A stretch of DNA of 64,000 bases. Origin: Schistocerca nitens (Eukaryota > Arthropoda > Insecta > Orthoptera > Acrididae). The translations under genes and the position numbers were made by a program. The notes beneath the pieces were generated by a model. It saw nothing but the letters and a program-made list of their open reading frames with translations, had not been told where the DNA came from and ran no database searches. The DNA lies in the NCBI RefSeq assembly GCF_023898315.1, contig NC_064618.1, forward strand, positions 182,457,548-182,521,547, in the 5' to 3' direction. Shown one piece after another: positions 55,091 to 64,000 of this stretch. Within the stretch, counting starts at the first letter, position 1. Each line of letters opens with the position of its first letter.

Positions 55091-56680
55091 TCCGCCCCCA
55101 TAGCTGAATGGTCAGCGTGACGGACTGCCATCCTAAGGGGCTCGGGTTTGATTCCCGGCTGGGGCGGGGATTTTGTCCGCTCAGGGACTGGGTGTTGTGT
55201 TGTCTTCATCATCATTTCATCCCCATCCAGCCCGCACGTCGCCCAATGTGGCGTCGAATGTACACTACTGGCCATTAAAATTGCTACACCACGAAGATGA
55301 CGTGCTACAGACGTGAAACTTAACCGACAGGAAGAAGATGCTGTGATGTGCAAATGATTAGCTTTTCAGAGTATTCACACAAGGTTGGCGTCGGTGGCGA
55401 CACCTACAACGTGCCGACATGAGGAAAGTTTCCAACCGATTTCTCATACACAAACAGCAGTTGACCGGCGTTGCCTGGTGAAACGTTGTTGTGATGCCTC
55501 GTGTAAGGAGGAGCCTATCGCGATTGCGGTTTATCGTATCGCGACATTGCTGCTCGCGTTGGTCGAGATCCAATGACTTTTAGCAGAATATGGAATCGGT
55601 GGGTTCAGGAGGGTAATACGGAACGCCTCGTATCACTAGCAGTCGAGATGACAGGCATCTTATCCGCATCGCTGTAACGGATCGTGCAGCCTCGTCTCGA
55701 TCCCTGAGTCAACAGATGGGGACGTTTGCAAGACAACAACCATCTACACGAACAGTTCGACGACGTTTGCAGCAGCATGGACTATTAGCTCGCAGACCAT
55801 GGCTGCGGTTACCATTGAAGCTGCATCACAGACAGGAGCGCCTGCGATGTTGTACTCAACGACGAACCTGGGTGCACGAATGGGAAACGTCATTTTTTCG
55901 GAAGAATCCAGGTTATGTTTACAGCATCATGATGGTCGCATCCGTGTTTGGCGACATTGCGGTGAACGCACATTGGAAGAGTGTATTCGTCATCGCCATA
56001 CTGGCGTATCACCCTGCGTGATGGTATGGGGTGCCATTGCTTACACGTTTCGATCACCTCTTGTTCGCATTGCCGCCACTTTGAACAGTGGACGTTACAT
56101 TTCAGATGTGTTACGATCCGTGGCTCTACCCTTCATTCGATTCCTGCGGAACCCTATATTTCAGCAGGTTAATGCACGATCACATGTTGCAGGTCCTATA
56201 CGGGCCTTTCTGGATACAGAAAATGTTCGACTGCTGGCCTGGCCAGCACATTCTCCAGATCTTTCACCAACTGAAAACGTCTGGTCAATGGTGGCCGACC
56301 AACTGGCTCGTCAAAATACGCCAGTCACTACTCTTGATGAACTGTGGTATCGTGTTGAAGCTGCATGGGCAGCTGTACCTGTACACACCATCCAAGCTCT
56401 GTTCGACTCAATGCCCAGGCGTATCAAGGCTGTTATTACGGCCAGAGGTGGTTGTTCTGGGTACTGATTTCTCAGGGTCTATGCACCCAAATTGCGTGAA
56501 AATGTAATCACATGTCAGTTCTAGTATAATATATTTGTCCAATGAATACCCGTTTATCATCTGCATTTCTTCTTGGTGTAGCAATTTTAATCGCTAGTAG
56601 TGTAATAAGACCTGCAGCAAGGCGGGCGGACATGCCCCGTAAGGGGCCTCCCGGCCAATGACGCCAAACGCTCATTTCTA
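55091..56680 (+). repeat. SINE family 4, interrupted by a Tc1 element
   Basis: The head and body (55091-55260) read CCCCCATAGCTGAATGGTCA, box B GGTTTGATTCCCGGC, GGTGTTGTGTTGTC and TCATCATCATTTCATCCCC. The 3' part (56605-56680) reads AATAAGACCTGCAGCAAGGC, GGGGCCTCCCGGCC and AACGCTCATTTC. Flanks TACAGGTACTGTTG (55077-55090) and TACAAGTACTGTTG (just after the SINE) give a 14-bp duplication with one mismatch. Confidence 0.85.
55263..56602 (+). mobile_element. Tc1-like element (DD34E), copy 2, with inactivated transposase
   Basis: Same ends as copy 1 at 31254-32662, with TA at 55261-55262 and 56603-56604. The transposase reading is open over 55799-56467 and keeps FSEESRLCL (first Asp replaced by Glu), FQQVNARSH (second Asp replaced by Val) and SPDLSPTENVW (Glu present). 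It ends with a complete C-terminus IKAVITARGGCSGY. Two short deletions (about 46 bp near 55513 and about 20 bp near 55632 relative to copy 1) break the N-terminal domain. Inactive. Confidence 0.92.
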
Positions 56681-57177
56681 TTACAAGTACTGTTGATGAA
56701 TTATTGGTGACACGTGGAGCATTCATTATGAAGAGCGTCGTCTTTGCTAAAATTAACTGTTATGCTATTACTGCTTGTGTATCATATGAAACGTCAGCTC
56801 TTGGTCATTTTGTGCTGATTGTTTCGGTTTCAATAAAACCCCATGTCATTTAAAGCATGAGTGTAAATTTTTATTTCACTACATATATTATTCCGACTGT
56901 GTTGAATTTTAAAATAGTAACAGACTTTTCTGTCACCTTGTATAGCCTTACTACTTTCTTTCCATTGCTGTTCGTTGTACTCACATAAATACTCAACTGA
57001 AGAATGTTGACTGAATGTGTTTCCGTTTGTTTACTGGCAACTTCAGCAGGTTACCGTGGTACCCCTCGTACAGGAGAGATAAGTCATGCTTTTTATTGTA
57101 GTTTTAATAATGAACGGTGCAATGATACTGTTTTGAACAGGTCCTGAGGAGAAAAAGTGGATTCTCGAATAAAAATA

Positions 57178-58974
57178 TACAGGGTGATTATAATTAGAGT
57201 TAAACTTTCAAACCGCTGTAGAAATAACACCACTGGTCAGAATATTATCGGAGAAGGGGGAAAACGTATGTCAGAAGAAAAATAAATAGTTACAAAATGA
57301 AGCAATAGATGGCGCTGTAAGTATCATAATTTAGTGGTGGTCGACTACAAATGAATCATACAACAATGCCTAAGGTGTATGTTTGGCGTTAAATTTCCGT
57401 GTGCCTTGCGCAAAACATGTTCAGTATGCTGTTCACCGTTCTCTGCAACAAGTTGAAATCGAGAAACAGCATGTTCCGCAACTGATCGAAGCGTTTCCGG
57501 GGTCACGTTCAGAATGTGTTGCGCAATCCGTGCCTTCAATGCAGCTAAGTTTGCAATCCGAACACTGAGCAGAACATCTTTCAGATAGCCCCACATCCAG
57601 AAGTCACACGGATTAAGATCAGGTGACGGGATGGCCAGGCTGTAGGGAAATGGCGGCTGATAATTCTAGCATTTCCGAAATGGCGCTTCAGCAGCTGCTT
57701 AACTGGATTTGCAATGTGCAGAGCTGCGCCATTTTGCATAAAAATGATCCCATCCACACATCCACGCTGTTGGAGAGCTGGAATGACTTGGCTGCGCAAA
57801 CGACACTCATGGCGCTTAGCAGTACAGTTACAGGTAACAGGACCGGACGCACCTGCCTATTCGAAAACATATGGCCCTATGATAAATACTGCCGTAAACC
57901 CGCACCACACAGTGACTTTTTCAGGATGAAGTGCTACTGAATGATTTGCGAGTGGATTTTCTGTTGCTCATATTCGACAATTCTGTACTGACATATCCAG
58001 TCAGATGGGAGTGGGCTTCGTCTGTCCACAAAATCTTCCACGGCCAATCATTGTCCACTTCCATGCGAGCAAGAAATTCTAAAGCAAAGGTCTCTCTTGC
58101 TGGCAGGTCAACAGGAAGCATCATGTGCACGTGGGAAATTTTGAATGGATAGTAAAGAAGGGTGTTTCGTAGGATTTTACAACCGTACTCACGGGTATGT
58201 CCAATGTTCGGGCAATTCTCTGTGTATTACACGTTTGCACACCACCACTCGTCTCCTCCTGCACTGCTATGGCCACTGCTTCCGCTCACGTCGAATAAAT
58301 TCCTTTCCTCCCTCTACACACCTTGCACACCAAAAGAACCCGTCTTTTCGAATTTCCGAATCATTTTCTGTATACCCACGGATATCATCGAACCAACGTC
58401 TTTTTTCAAACCCTTCTACAGAGCGACGTGTGCACAGTCATCATTCTTGTAATACAGCGCCGGCCGGAATGGCCGAGCGGTTCTAGGTGCTACAGTCTGG
58501 AGCCGCGCGACCGCTGCGGTCGCAGGTTCGAATCCTGTCTCGGGCATGGATGTGTGTGTTGTCCTTAGGTTAGTTAGGTTTAAGTAGTTCTAAGTTCTAG
58601 GGGACTGATGACTTCAGCAGTTAAGTCCCATAGTGCTAAGAGCCATTTGAACCATTTGTAATACAGCTTTACAAGCAGAGCGCGATCCTGCACTGAGACA
58701 GTCATGGAGAACGTCGCAGAGGGGATAGGTGGAAAAGCCGTGTAGCAGGCGTGTTTATACCAACTTCAATGGGTCGTGCGCATGACAGGTGTTTTCATTT
58801 ACGTATTCTGACACATACAGCGCCATCTATTAATCAATGTTCACACTATTTTCTTTCTTCTGCCATATGTTTTCCTCCTCCTCCTCCGATAGTATTCCGT
58901 TGCAATTTGACATCATTGTGACCAGTGTTGTTATTTCTACAGCGTTCTGATAGTTTAATTATAATCACCCTGTG
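57178..58974 (-). mobile_element. Mariner-like element with about 165-bp terminal repeats, degenerate
   Basis: Arms (57178-57340 and about 58810-58974) share ACAGGGTGATTATAATTA, CAAATTGCAACGGAATACTA-type decayed blocks and AGATGGCGCTGTA, with TA at 57176-57177 and 58975-58976. Minus-strand transposase pieces: PARETFALEFLARMEVDNDW and ILWTDEAHSHLTGYVS (first Asp) near 58000-58100; IFMQNGAALHIANPVKQLL near 57740, where the second Asp reads Asn; a shifted WPSRHLILIRV; and MWGYLKDVLL followed by the C-terminal GEQHTEHVL. Frameshifts and the SINE make it inactive. Confidence 0.87.
58459..58655 (+). repeat. Family-1 SINE in the mariner-like element
   Basis: Family-1 structure with duplication TTGTAATACAGC at 58447-58458 and 58656-58667. 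Confidence 0.93.
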
Positions 58975-58976
58975 TA

Positions 58977-59779
58977 TTGTACTATGGAAAAAGTCGTACT
59001 TCCGTTCATCTAACGAAACGAACCAAGTTTCAATAAAGACATCCATGGTTAATGTTCCCCTTGTAGCAAAACGATGTATGCTTGCTACAAATCTTATTTA
59101 AGTTCTGGACAGAAAGTTACCTGGGTCTACAACATAAACGCGACAAATCGTACAGTATTAGCAGCCTTAGAGAAAATAGTGTCCCCTAGTTGACTATAAA
59201 AAAAAGGCTGCGAATAACTTCAGATGAGGTAGTTGCAGTGCGAAGTGCAGTTTCCTATGTAGACCCACTACCGCCTCGGAGCTAGACTTAGAGTGCTGTG
59301 CCGGGTGGTAACTCTTGCGGGGCCTGGGTCGAAACTGTTGGCGCTGTCGTCTGAGAGGCTAAGTGCCTCGTTCGTACTGAGAATGGACACTCCAAACACG
59401 GCGGCCCTGAGCAAACAGCCAGCTAGTAGCAGACTGGCCGGCGGCCAACCCCGTCTGCGATTCTGGAGAGCCGCTCTGAGCTGCGAGCTGCGTTCCCACA
59501 GTGGCACCGCCTCCGGTCGGTACTCCATCTAAGAGCATAGCAGGCCGATCCGGCAAATACTCCTCATACGAGGACAAAACAATTTAACTTTTCTCCATAT
59601 CTGTGACGGAAGCAATTGATCTTTATGGTTTCGACAGTGGTGGTACTAAAATTAAGATGTGCGTTCTTTTTTCCTTAGTTATCGCTATTTCATCTTACAT
59701 GAGTTTGCTTGGATTTGTATTACGTTTGTTGGCGAGTCTCTCTGAAGCCTGTAAAGTAATAGCCTCGCAATTACTTTAA
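58977..59779. other. Unassigned sequence with a GC-rich patch
   Basis: Positions 59270-59530 are GC-rich and open in several frames on both strands, which is a composition effect. No motif was recognised. Confidence 0.4.
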
Positions 59780-60231
59780 ACATTCGATGAGTAAGCGGTG
59801 TTGCCCGGGTCTACTTTTACTACAATCCCTGTCTCCCTTCCCTCTATCTCTGCCCATGTCTTCTTCCCCCCTTCCTCCATTTTATTCTCCCTCCTTTCCC
59901 TGTTATCTCCTCCTCTCTTCTTTCTCTGTCAGTCTCCTCCTACCCTCTATGTCTCACGCCCTCCTTCTCTCTTCATCCTCTCGTCCCCCTTTCTCTCTCC
60001 ATTATCTCCTCCTCCTCCTCCTTCTCCTCCGCCTCTCTGTCCTTCTCCCCCCTTCACCGTCCATTACCACGTTACCACCCGCACCCTAACGGCAGGTTGG
60101 TGGTCCTTACTCCCAGGCTATTTCTTCCCGGAGAGTAAGTAATATGTGTACAAAATTTGCTTGTTATGTATTCAGGGGATTAGGAGATGCTTTTTATCCG
60201 CAGCTTCGCCCATGTACGTGCATCTCTTATA

Positions 60232-61655
60232 CACTCCTGGAAATTGAAATAAGAACACCGTGAATTCATTGTCCCAGGAAGGGGAAACTTTATTGACACA
60301 TTCCTGGGGTCAGATACATCACATGATCACACTGACAGAACCACAGGCACATAGACACAGGCAACAGAGCATGCACAATGTCGGCACTAGTACAGTGTAT
60401 ATCCACCTTGCGCAGCAATGCAGGCTGCTATTCCCCAATGGAGACGATCGTAGAGATGCTGGATGTAGTCCTGTGGAACGGCTTGCCATGCCATTTCCAC
60501 CTGGCGCCTCAGTTGGACCAGCGTTCGTGCTGGACGTGCAGACCGCGTGAGACGACGCTTCATCCAGTCCCAAACATGCTCAATGGGGGACAGATCCGGA
60601 GATCTTGCTGGCCAGGGTAGTTGACTTACACCTTCTAGAGCACGTTGGGTGGCACGGGATACATGCGGACGTGCATTGTCCTGTTGGAACAGCAAGTTCC
60701 CTTGCCGGTCTAGGAATGGTAGAACGATGGGTTCGATGACGGTTTGGATGTACCGTGCACTATTCAGTGTCCCCTCGACGATCACCAGTGGTGTACGGCC
60801 AGTGTAGGAGATCGCTCCCCACACCATGATGCCGGGTGTTGGCCCTGTGTGCCTCGGTCGTATGCAGTCCTGATTGTGGCGCTCACCTGCACGGCGCCAA
60901 ACACGCATACGACCATCATTGGCACCAAGGCAGAAGCGACTCTCATCGCTGAAGACGACACGTCTCCATTCGTCCCTCCATTCACGCCTGTCGCGACACC
61001 ACTGGAGGCGGGCTGCACGATGTTGGGGCGTGAGCGGAAGACGGCCTAACGGTGTGCGGGACCGTAGCCCAGCTTCATGGAGACGGTTGCGAATGGTCCT
61101 CGTCGATACCCCAGGAGCAACAGTGTCCCTAATTTGCTGGGAAGTGGCGGTGCGGTCCCCTACGGCACTGCGTAGGATCCTACGGTCTTGGCGTGCATCC
61201 GTGCGTCGCTGCGGTCCGGTCCCAGGTCGACGGGCACGTGCACCTTCCGCCGACCACTGGCGACAACATCGATGTACTGTGGAGACCTCACGCCCCACGT
61301 GTTGAGCAATTCGGCGGTACGTCCACCCGGCCTCCCGCATGCCCACTATACGCCCTCGCTCAAAGTCCGTCAACTGCACATACGGTTCACGTCCACGCTG
61401 TCGCGGCATGCTACCAGTGTTAAAGACTGCGATGGAGCTCCGTATGCCACGGCAAACTGGCTGACACTGACGGCGGGGCGGTGCACAAATGCTGCGCAGC
61501 TAGCGCCATTCGACGGCCAACACCGCGGTTCCTGGTGTGTCCGCTGTGCCGTGCGTGTGATCATTGCTTGTACAGCCCTCTCGCAGTGTCCCGAGCAAGT
61601 ATGGTGGGTCTGACACACCGGTGTCAATGTGTTCTTTTTTCCATTTCCAGGAGTG
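60232..61655 (-). mobile_element. Tc1-like element with uninterrupted transposase
   Basis: Terminal repeats CACTCCTGGAAATTGAAATA and CACTCCTGGAAATGGAAAAA (about 28 bp in all, to AGAACAC), with TA at 60230-60231 and 61656-61657. 1424 bp. No internal insertion. It lies within dispersed repeat copy B and is therefore younger than it. The best candidate in the window for recent or current activity. Confidence 0.95.
60387..61409 (-). CDS. Tc1-like transposase, intact, 340 residues
   Basis: It cuts and pastes its own element by binding the terminal repeats and using a DDE metal-ion site in the nucleus. The N-terminal paired-like DNA-binding region has a first helix-turn-helix (residues about 13-53, LTDFERGRIV, YRRIAQHVGR, EVSTVHR) and a second (about 87-115, ATSQQIRDTV, VSTRTIRNRL), linked by a basic stretch (GPQRRTDARQDRR) that could serve nuclear import. 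Catalytic residues are D155 (FSDESRF), D244 (FQQDNARPH) and E277 (SPDLSPIEHVWD). I count 32 residues between D244 and E277 rather than the usual 34. The C-terminus is complete (IAAQGGYTLY). The length of 340 is normal for the family. The ATG at 61407-61409 is preferred because the conserved MPRQRG start follows it. Whether it is expressed is unknown. Confidence 0.93.
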   Translation of the reverse strand: MPRQRGREPYVQLTDFERGRIVGMREAGWTYRRIAQHVGREVSTVHRCCRQWSAEGARARRPGTGPQRRTDARQDRRILRSAVGDRTATSQQIRDTVAPGVSTRTIRNRLHEAGLRSRTPLGRLPLTPQHRAARLQWCRDRREWRDEWRRVVFSDESRFCLGANDGRMRVWRRAGERHNQDCIRPRHTGPTPGIMVWGAISYTGRTPLVIVEGTLNSARYIQTVIEPIVLPFLDRQGNLLFQQDNARPHVSRATQRALEGVSQLPWPARSPDLSPIEHVWDWMKRRLTRSARPARTLVQLRRQVEMAWQAVPQDYIQHLYDRLHWGIAACIAAQGGYTLY

Positions 61656-62511
61656 TACATTTCACATATAGTTAACATAATCATACATATTTTTACACTA
61701 GTTCACCTGCATGTCTAGCCAATTACACCCTGTAGTTCCGTCTTCACGCAGCTCAGTGTTAATGACGCTATAATTTCTGAACTATACGTCGTGCAGAGAC
61801 ACAATTGTACTATTAGTAGTAAACAAGTAGTAAATTAAGACTTGACGCATGATGTGGTAGTTTTTTACGCTTCTCAGTGCTTAAGACCATAATCTCCTGA
61901 ATTATGTGTTGTATGAAAATATAATTTTGCAAGTACATTAAGTGGTATATATGAATACTGTCTGCAAAATGTACTGCGAATAGAGTTAATAGTAAAGAAG
62001 TTACAAATTTAAAGTCATACCTGATGTGGCAGTGTTACCGCATGAACATCAAAAATGTGGTAAGCGATAAGCTTTTTACCTTCTATAATTTTGTGGAGGG
62101 TATCAGCGAGAAAAAGTTCCATAAATTTTTGAAATTAGGAGCAAAGTCAGTGGCAAGTTGATAAGATTCTCAAATAATGGTTGAATATAGTCTGCGGCGT
62201 TACACTCATTTTTCACCCCACCCTCACCCCTTTGATAGGTAGATGAGTCTTAGCCCCACAGCTCTTATCTCTTATTAACAGATAACAAGTTGTATGTGTG
62301 CCAAATCTATTTTATTCGTTATATTTGCCACAGGGAGCGTCTGTGGACAACTGGACATACGTTGATTGATACCTAAGCCTACGGTTACCAGAGGTTATGC
62401 CGCAAGGAGAGTCTGTTGTTCGTGGTCGGTAAGAGAGCAACGCGGATGGCGGACATGGTGCCCAGAGGATGATTTTTTTGGGGCACCTTCTGGTATGACT
62501 ATTCGTTTGGA

Positions 62512-62762
62512 CAAAAGTTAGTTGGTTGGCTGGTTGGTCTGGAGGAGGGGACCAGACAGCGAGGTCATTGATCCCAACGGATTAAGGAAGGATTGGGAAG
62601 GAAGTCTGCCGTGCCCTTTTCAAAGGAACCATCCCGACATTTGCCTGAAGCGATTTAGGGAAATCACGGAAAATCTAAATCAGGATGGCCGGACGCGGGT
62701 TTGAACCGGCGTGCTCCCGAATGCGAGTCCAATGTGATAATCGCTGTGCCACCTCGCTCGGT
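62512..62762 (-). repeat. SINE family 2
   Basis: On the minus strand: head ACCGAGCGAGGTGGCACAGC, box B-like GGTTCAAACCC, CCGGCCATCCTGATTTAGAT, TTTCCCTAAATCGCTTCAGG, GGGATGGTTCC. Flanks GTTTGGACAAAAGTTA and GTTTGGACTGAAGTAA are a tentative diverged duplication. Confidence 0.8.
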
Positions 62763-62930
62763 TTGGACTGAAGTAATGTGGGAAAAGTTCTTATTTGATG
62801 CGAACGCTAAGTTTAGCACCTGCGGCGTCCGCTTAAGTATCAATATTTATTCTGCAAACTGTCATGACAATCTAAAGACGAAATTCTGACAAGCAATATC
62901 TGTCTGAGTATCCATTTCGAAATTATTAGT

Positions 62931-63126
62931 CACCGGCCGCTGTGGGCGAGCGGTTCTTGGCGCTTCAGTCCGGAACCGCGCTGCTGCTGCTGTCGCAGGT
63001 TCGAATCCTGCCTCGGGCATGGATGTATGTGATGTCCTTAGGTTAGCTAGGTTTAAGTAGTTCTAAGTCTAGAGGACTGATGACCTCAGATGTTAATTCC
63101 CATAGTACTGAGAGCCATTTGAACGA
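62931..63126 (+). repeat. Family-1 SINE, diverged copy
   Basis: Family-1 order with small deletions (TTCTAAGTCTAGAGGAC) and GCTGCTGCTGCTG replacing the usual GACCGCTACGG region before box B GGTTCGAATCC. Flanks TTTCGAAATTATTAGT and TTTCGAATTTATCAGT are a 16-bp duplication with two mismatches, so this is an older insertion than the others. Confidence 0.85.
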
Positions 63127-63142
63127 TTTTTCGAATTTATCA

Positions 63143-64000
63143 GTTATGTGTTCAGTTTTCTTATAACTACTCTTCATCCATCTCCTTCCATTAAAAGTAT
63201 TTCAAAAGAAAAGTAAAGAGAAAATTTTATAATGAAATGCTATATATGAAGCACTGAGGAGCTTGTTGGATAGTAGAAACGTACTGGAAGCACAGATACA
63301 GTATATTTGGGCTATAATGTATTGAAAACAATAAAAATCTGTACAATCAGAAAAATACATCAAGGGGATCGCTTTAAGAAAAAAATTAATATTTTGAACC
63401 TGCAACACAAGTAGTTAACAAGGAGTACAGATCAAGAACAACCAAGTAGACTGTCTTAAGGTCAAGTGACAAGCACAGCGAAGCCAAAAACTTAGGAGTG
63501 CAGCAGTACAATGACTTACAAGTCAAGGCCCATCAAATTGCAACCTAAATATATGGCACCTACTGCTAAATATGTAATCGCCTTGTGGCTTTTTTCATAG
63601 ACTGAAAACTTAAGAAAATTAAATACAAAACTTACGAACTGCAGAATTCGATTAAGACCTAATTACACATATGTTTCATCAGTAAACCCCAAAATAATTT
63701 AAGGTACAAGTAGGTACAGTAAAATTCAAAAAGTAACAGTGCAAGGCTAATCTAAAATTATTGCACCAGCGGCTTAAGGCACAAGGATGAAAGCCTACCA
63801 TTTTAAGAAGTGCAAAGAGATTAAGAACATAAATGTTGAAACCAATAATTATACTTAGGAGGTTCACCGAATGGCTTATGACCCAATAAAACGTACTAAA
63901 CACAATGAAGCCAAAACGAAATATTTAAATGAAATTCCCCTTAAACGCAAGAAATCTTATTAAATGTAAAGCGAGATATACAGGAACATGGCCGACCAAA
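63143..64000. other. Unassigned AT-rich sequence
   Basis: No open frame with a recognisable motif, no terminal repeats and no tRNA-like boxes were seen up to the window end. Confidence 0.4.

Larger units (their letters stand above)
54730..56945 (+). mobile_element. Mariner-like element carrying a SINE that carries a Tc1
   Basis: Plus-strand remnants: HVSPHVKDLLGTSFGE near 54830 and DWPPNYPDLNPCDYCL near 54900 (third catalytic box region), then LTIRTDMLYSYVRNIV near 55030. After the nested elements, VLLMNYW and HVEHSL near 56690, the typical C-terminal end. The right end near 56940 reads CTGTCACCTTGTATA. The left end was not found; the N-terminal half appears lost. Confidence 0.72.
59780..62330 (+). 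repeat. Unclassified dispersed repeat, copy B, interrupted by a Tc1
   Basis: Same order as copy A: GCGGTGTTGCCCGGGTCTAC, pyrimidine-rich tract (59815-60080), GGTTGGTGGTCCTTACTCCC, TAATATGTGTACAAAATTTG. After the Tc1 come TCTGAACTATACGTCGTG (61776), TCCTGAATTATGTGTTGTAT (61895) and CCCCTTTGATAGGTAGATGA near 62228. The spacing of the internal units is shorter than in copy A (about 120 rather than 172 bp), implying deletion. Confidence 0.65.

Noticed and set aside
59787-60142. Plus-strand frames of 100-114 codons over a CT-rich tract
   Set aside because: Same artefact as in copy A of the dispersed repeat.
60874-61305. 143-codon plus-strand frame, and others near 60782-61613
   Set aside because: Shadows of the intact minus-strand transposase.
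1-64000. CRISPR array, bacterial operon or phage-type system
   Set aside because: No evenly spaced short repeats with unique spacers, no ribosome binding sites or operon spacing, and all protein readings are eukaryotic mobile-element proteins.

Overview
This window looks like 64 kb of intergenic or intronic DNA from a large, repeat-rich insect genome. No host gene, rRNA gene or functional tRNA gene could be supported. The best guess for the source is an orthopteran, probably an acridid locust or grasshopper such as Schistocerca. That rests on recalling the dominant tRNA-derived SINE, the Tc1/mariner families and the CR1-like LINE from such genomes; no search was run. Coding density is very low, and nearly every readable protein segment is a transposase or reverse transcriptase, mostly broken.

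Layout. 0-5 kb: an RTE-like LINE remnant, a SINE-like repeat and a large imperfect inverted repeat (1440-4655). 6-17 kb: SINEs of several families (one nested pair at 9582-10048), two CR1-like LINE fragments, a Tc1 element (11747-13221), a Jockey-like LINE with endonuclease remnant and an RTE LINE fragment. 17-27 kb: a Tc1 element with a SINE in one terminal repeat, then a 6.7 kb LTR retrotransposon (19970-26673) inserted inside an RTE reverse transcriptase; it carries only a decayed gag-like gene. 27-31 kb: a hAT/DUF4371-type transposase relic split by a Tc1 element and a palindromic element. 31-45 kb: a Tc1 copy, a CpG-rich block, a dispersed repeat with 172-bp tandem units, a DD36E Tc1, a mariner with two SINEs, an R4/Dong-like LINE between (TAA)n tracts, Helitron-like fragments, and a foldback element carrying a mariner. 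45-64 kb: more Tc1/mariner copies, a three-level nest (mariner, then SINE, then Tc1, 54730-56945), and one Tc1 element with an uninterrupted 340-codon transposase (60232-61655), the only gene here that looks intact.

The sequence is best read as a record of layered insertions. Twelve copies of one SINE family, all with recognisable 11-16 bp target duplications, sit mostly inside older DNA transposons. TA duplications frame most Tc1/mariner elements, and several pre-insertion sites can be inferred by comparing arms or copies. Fully coding autonomous elements are rare, so much of this material probably moved using proteins supplied from elsewhere in the genome. That last point is inference.
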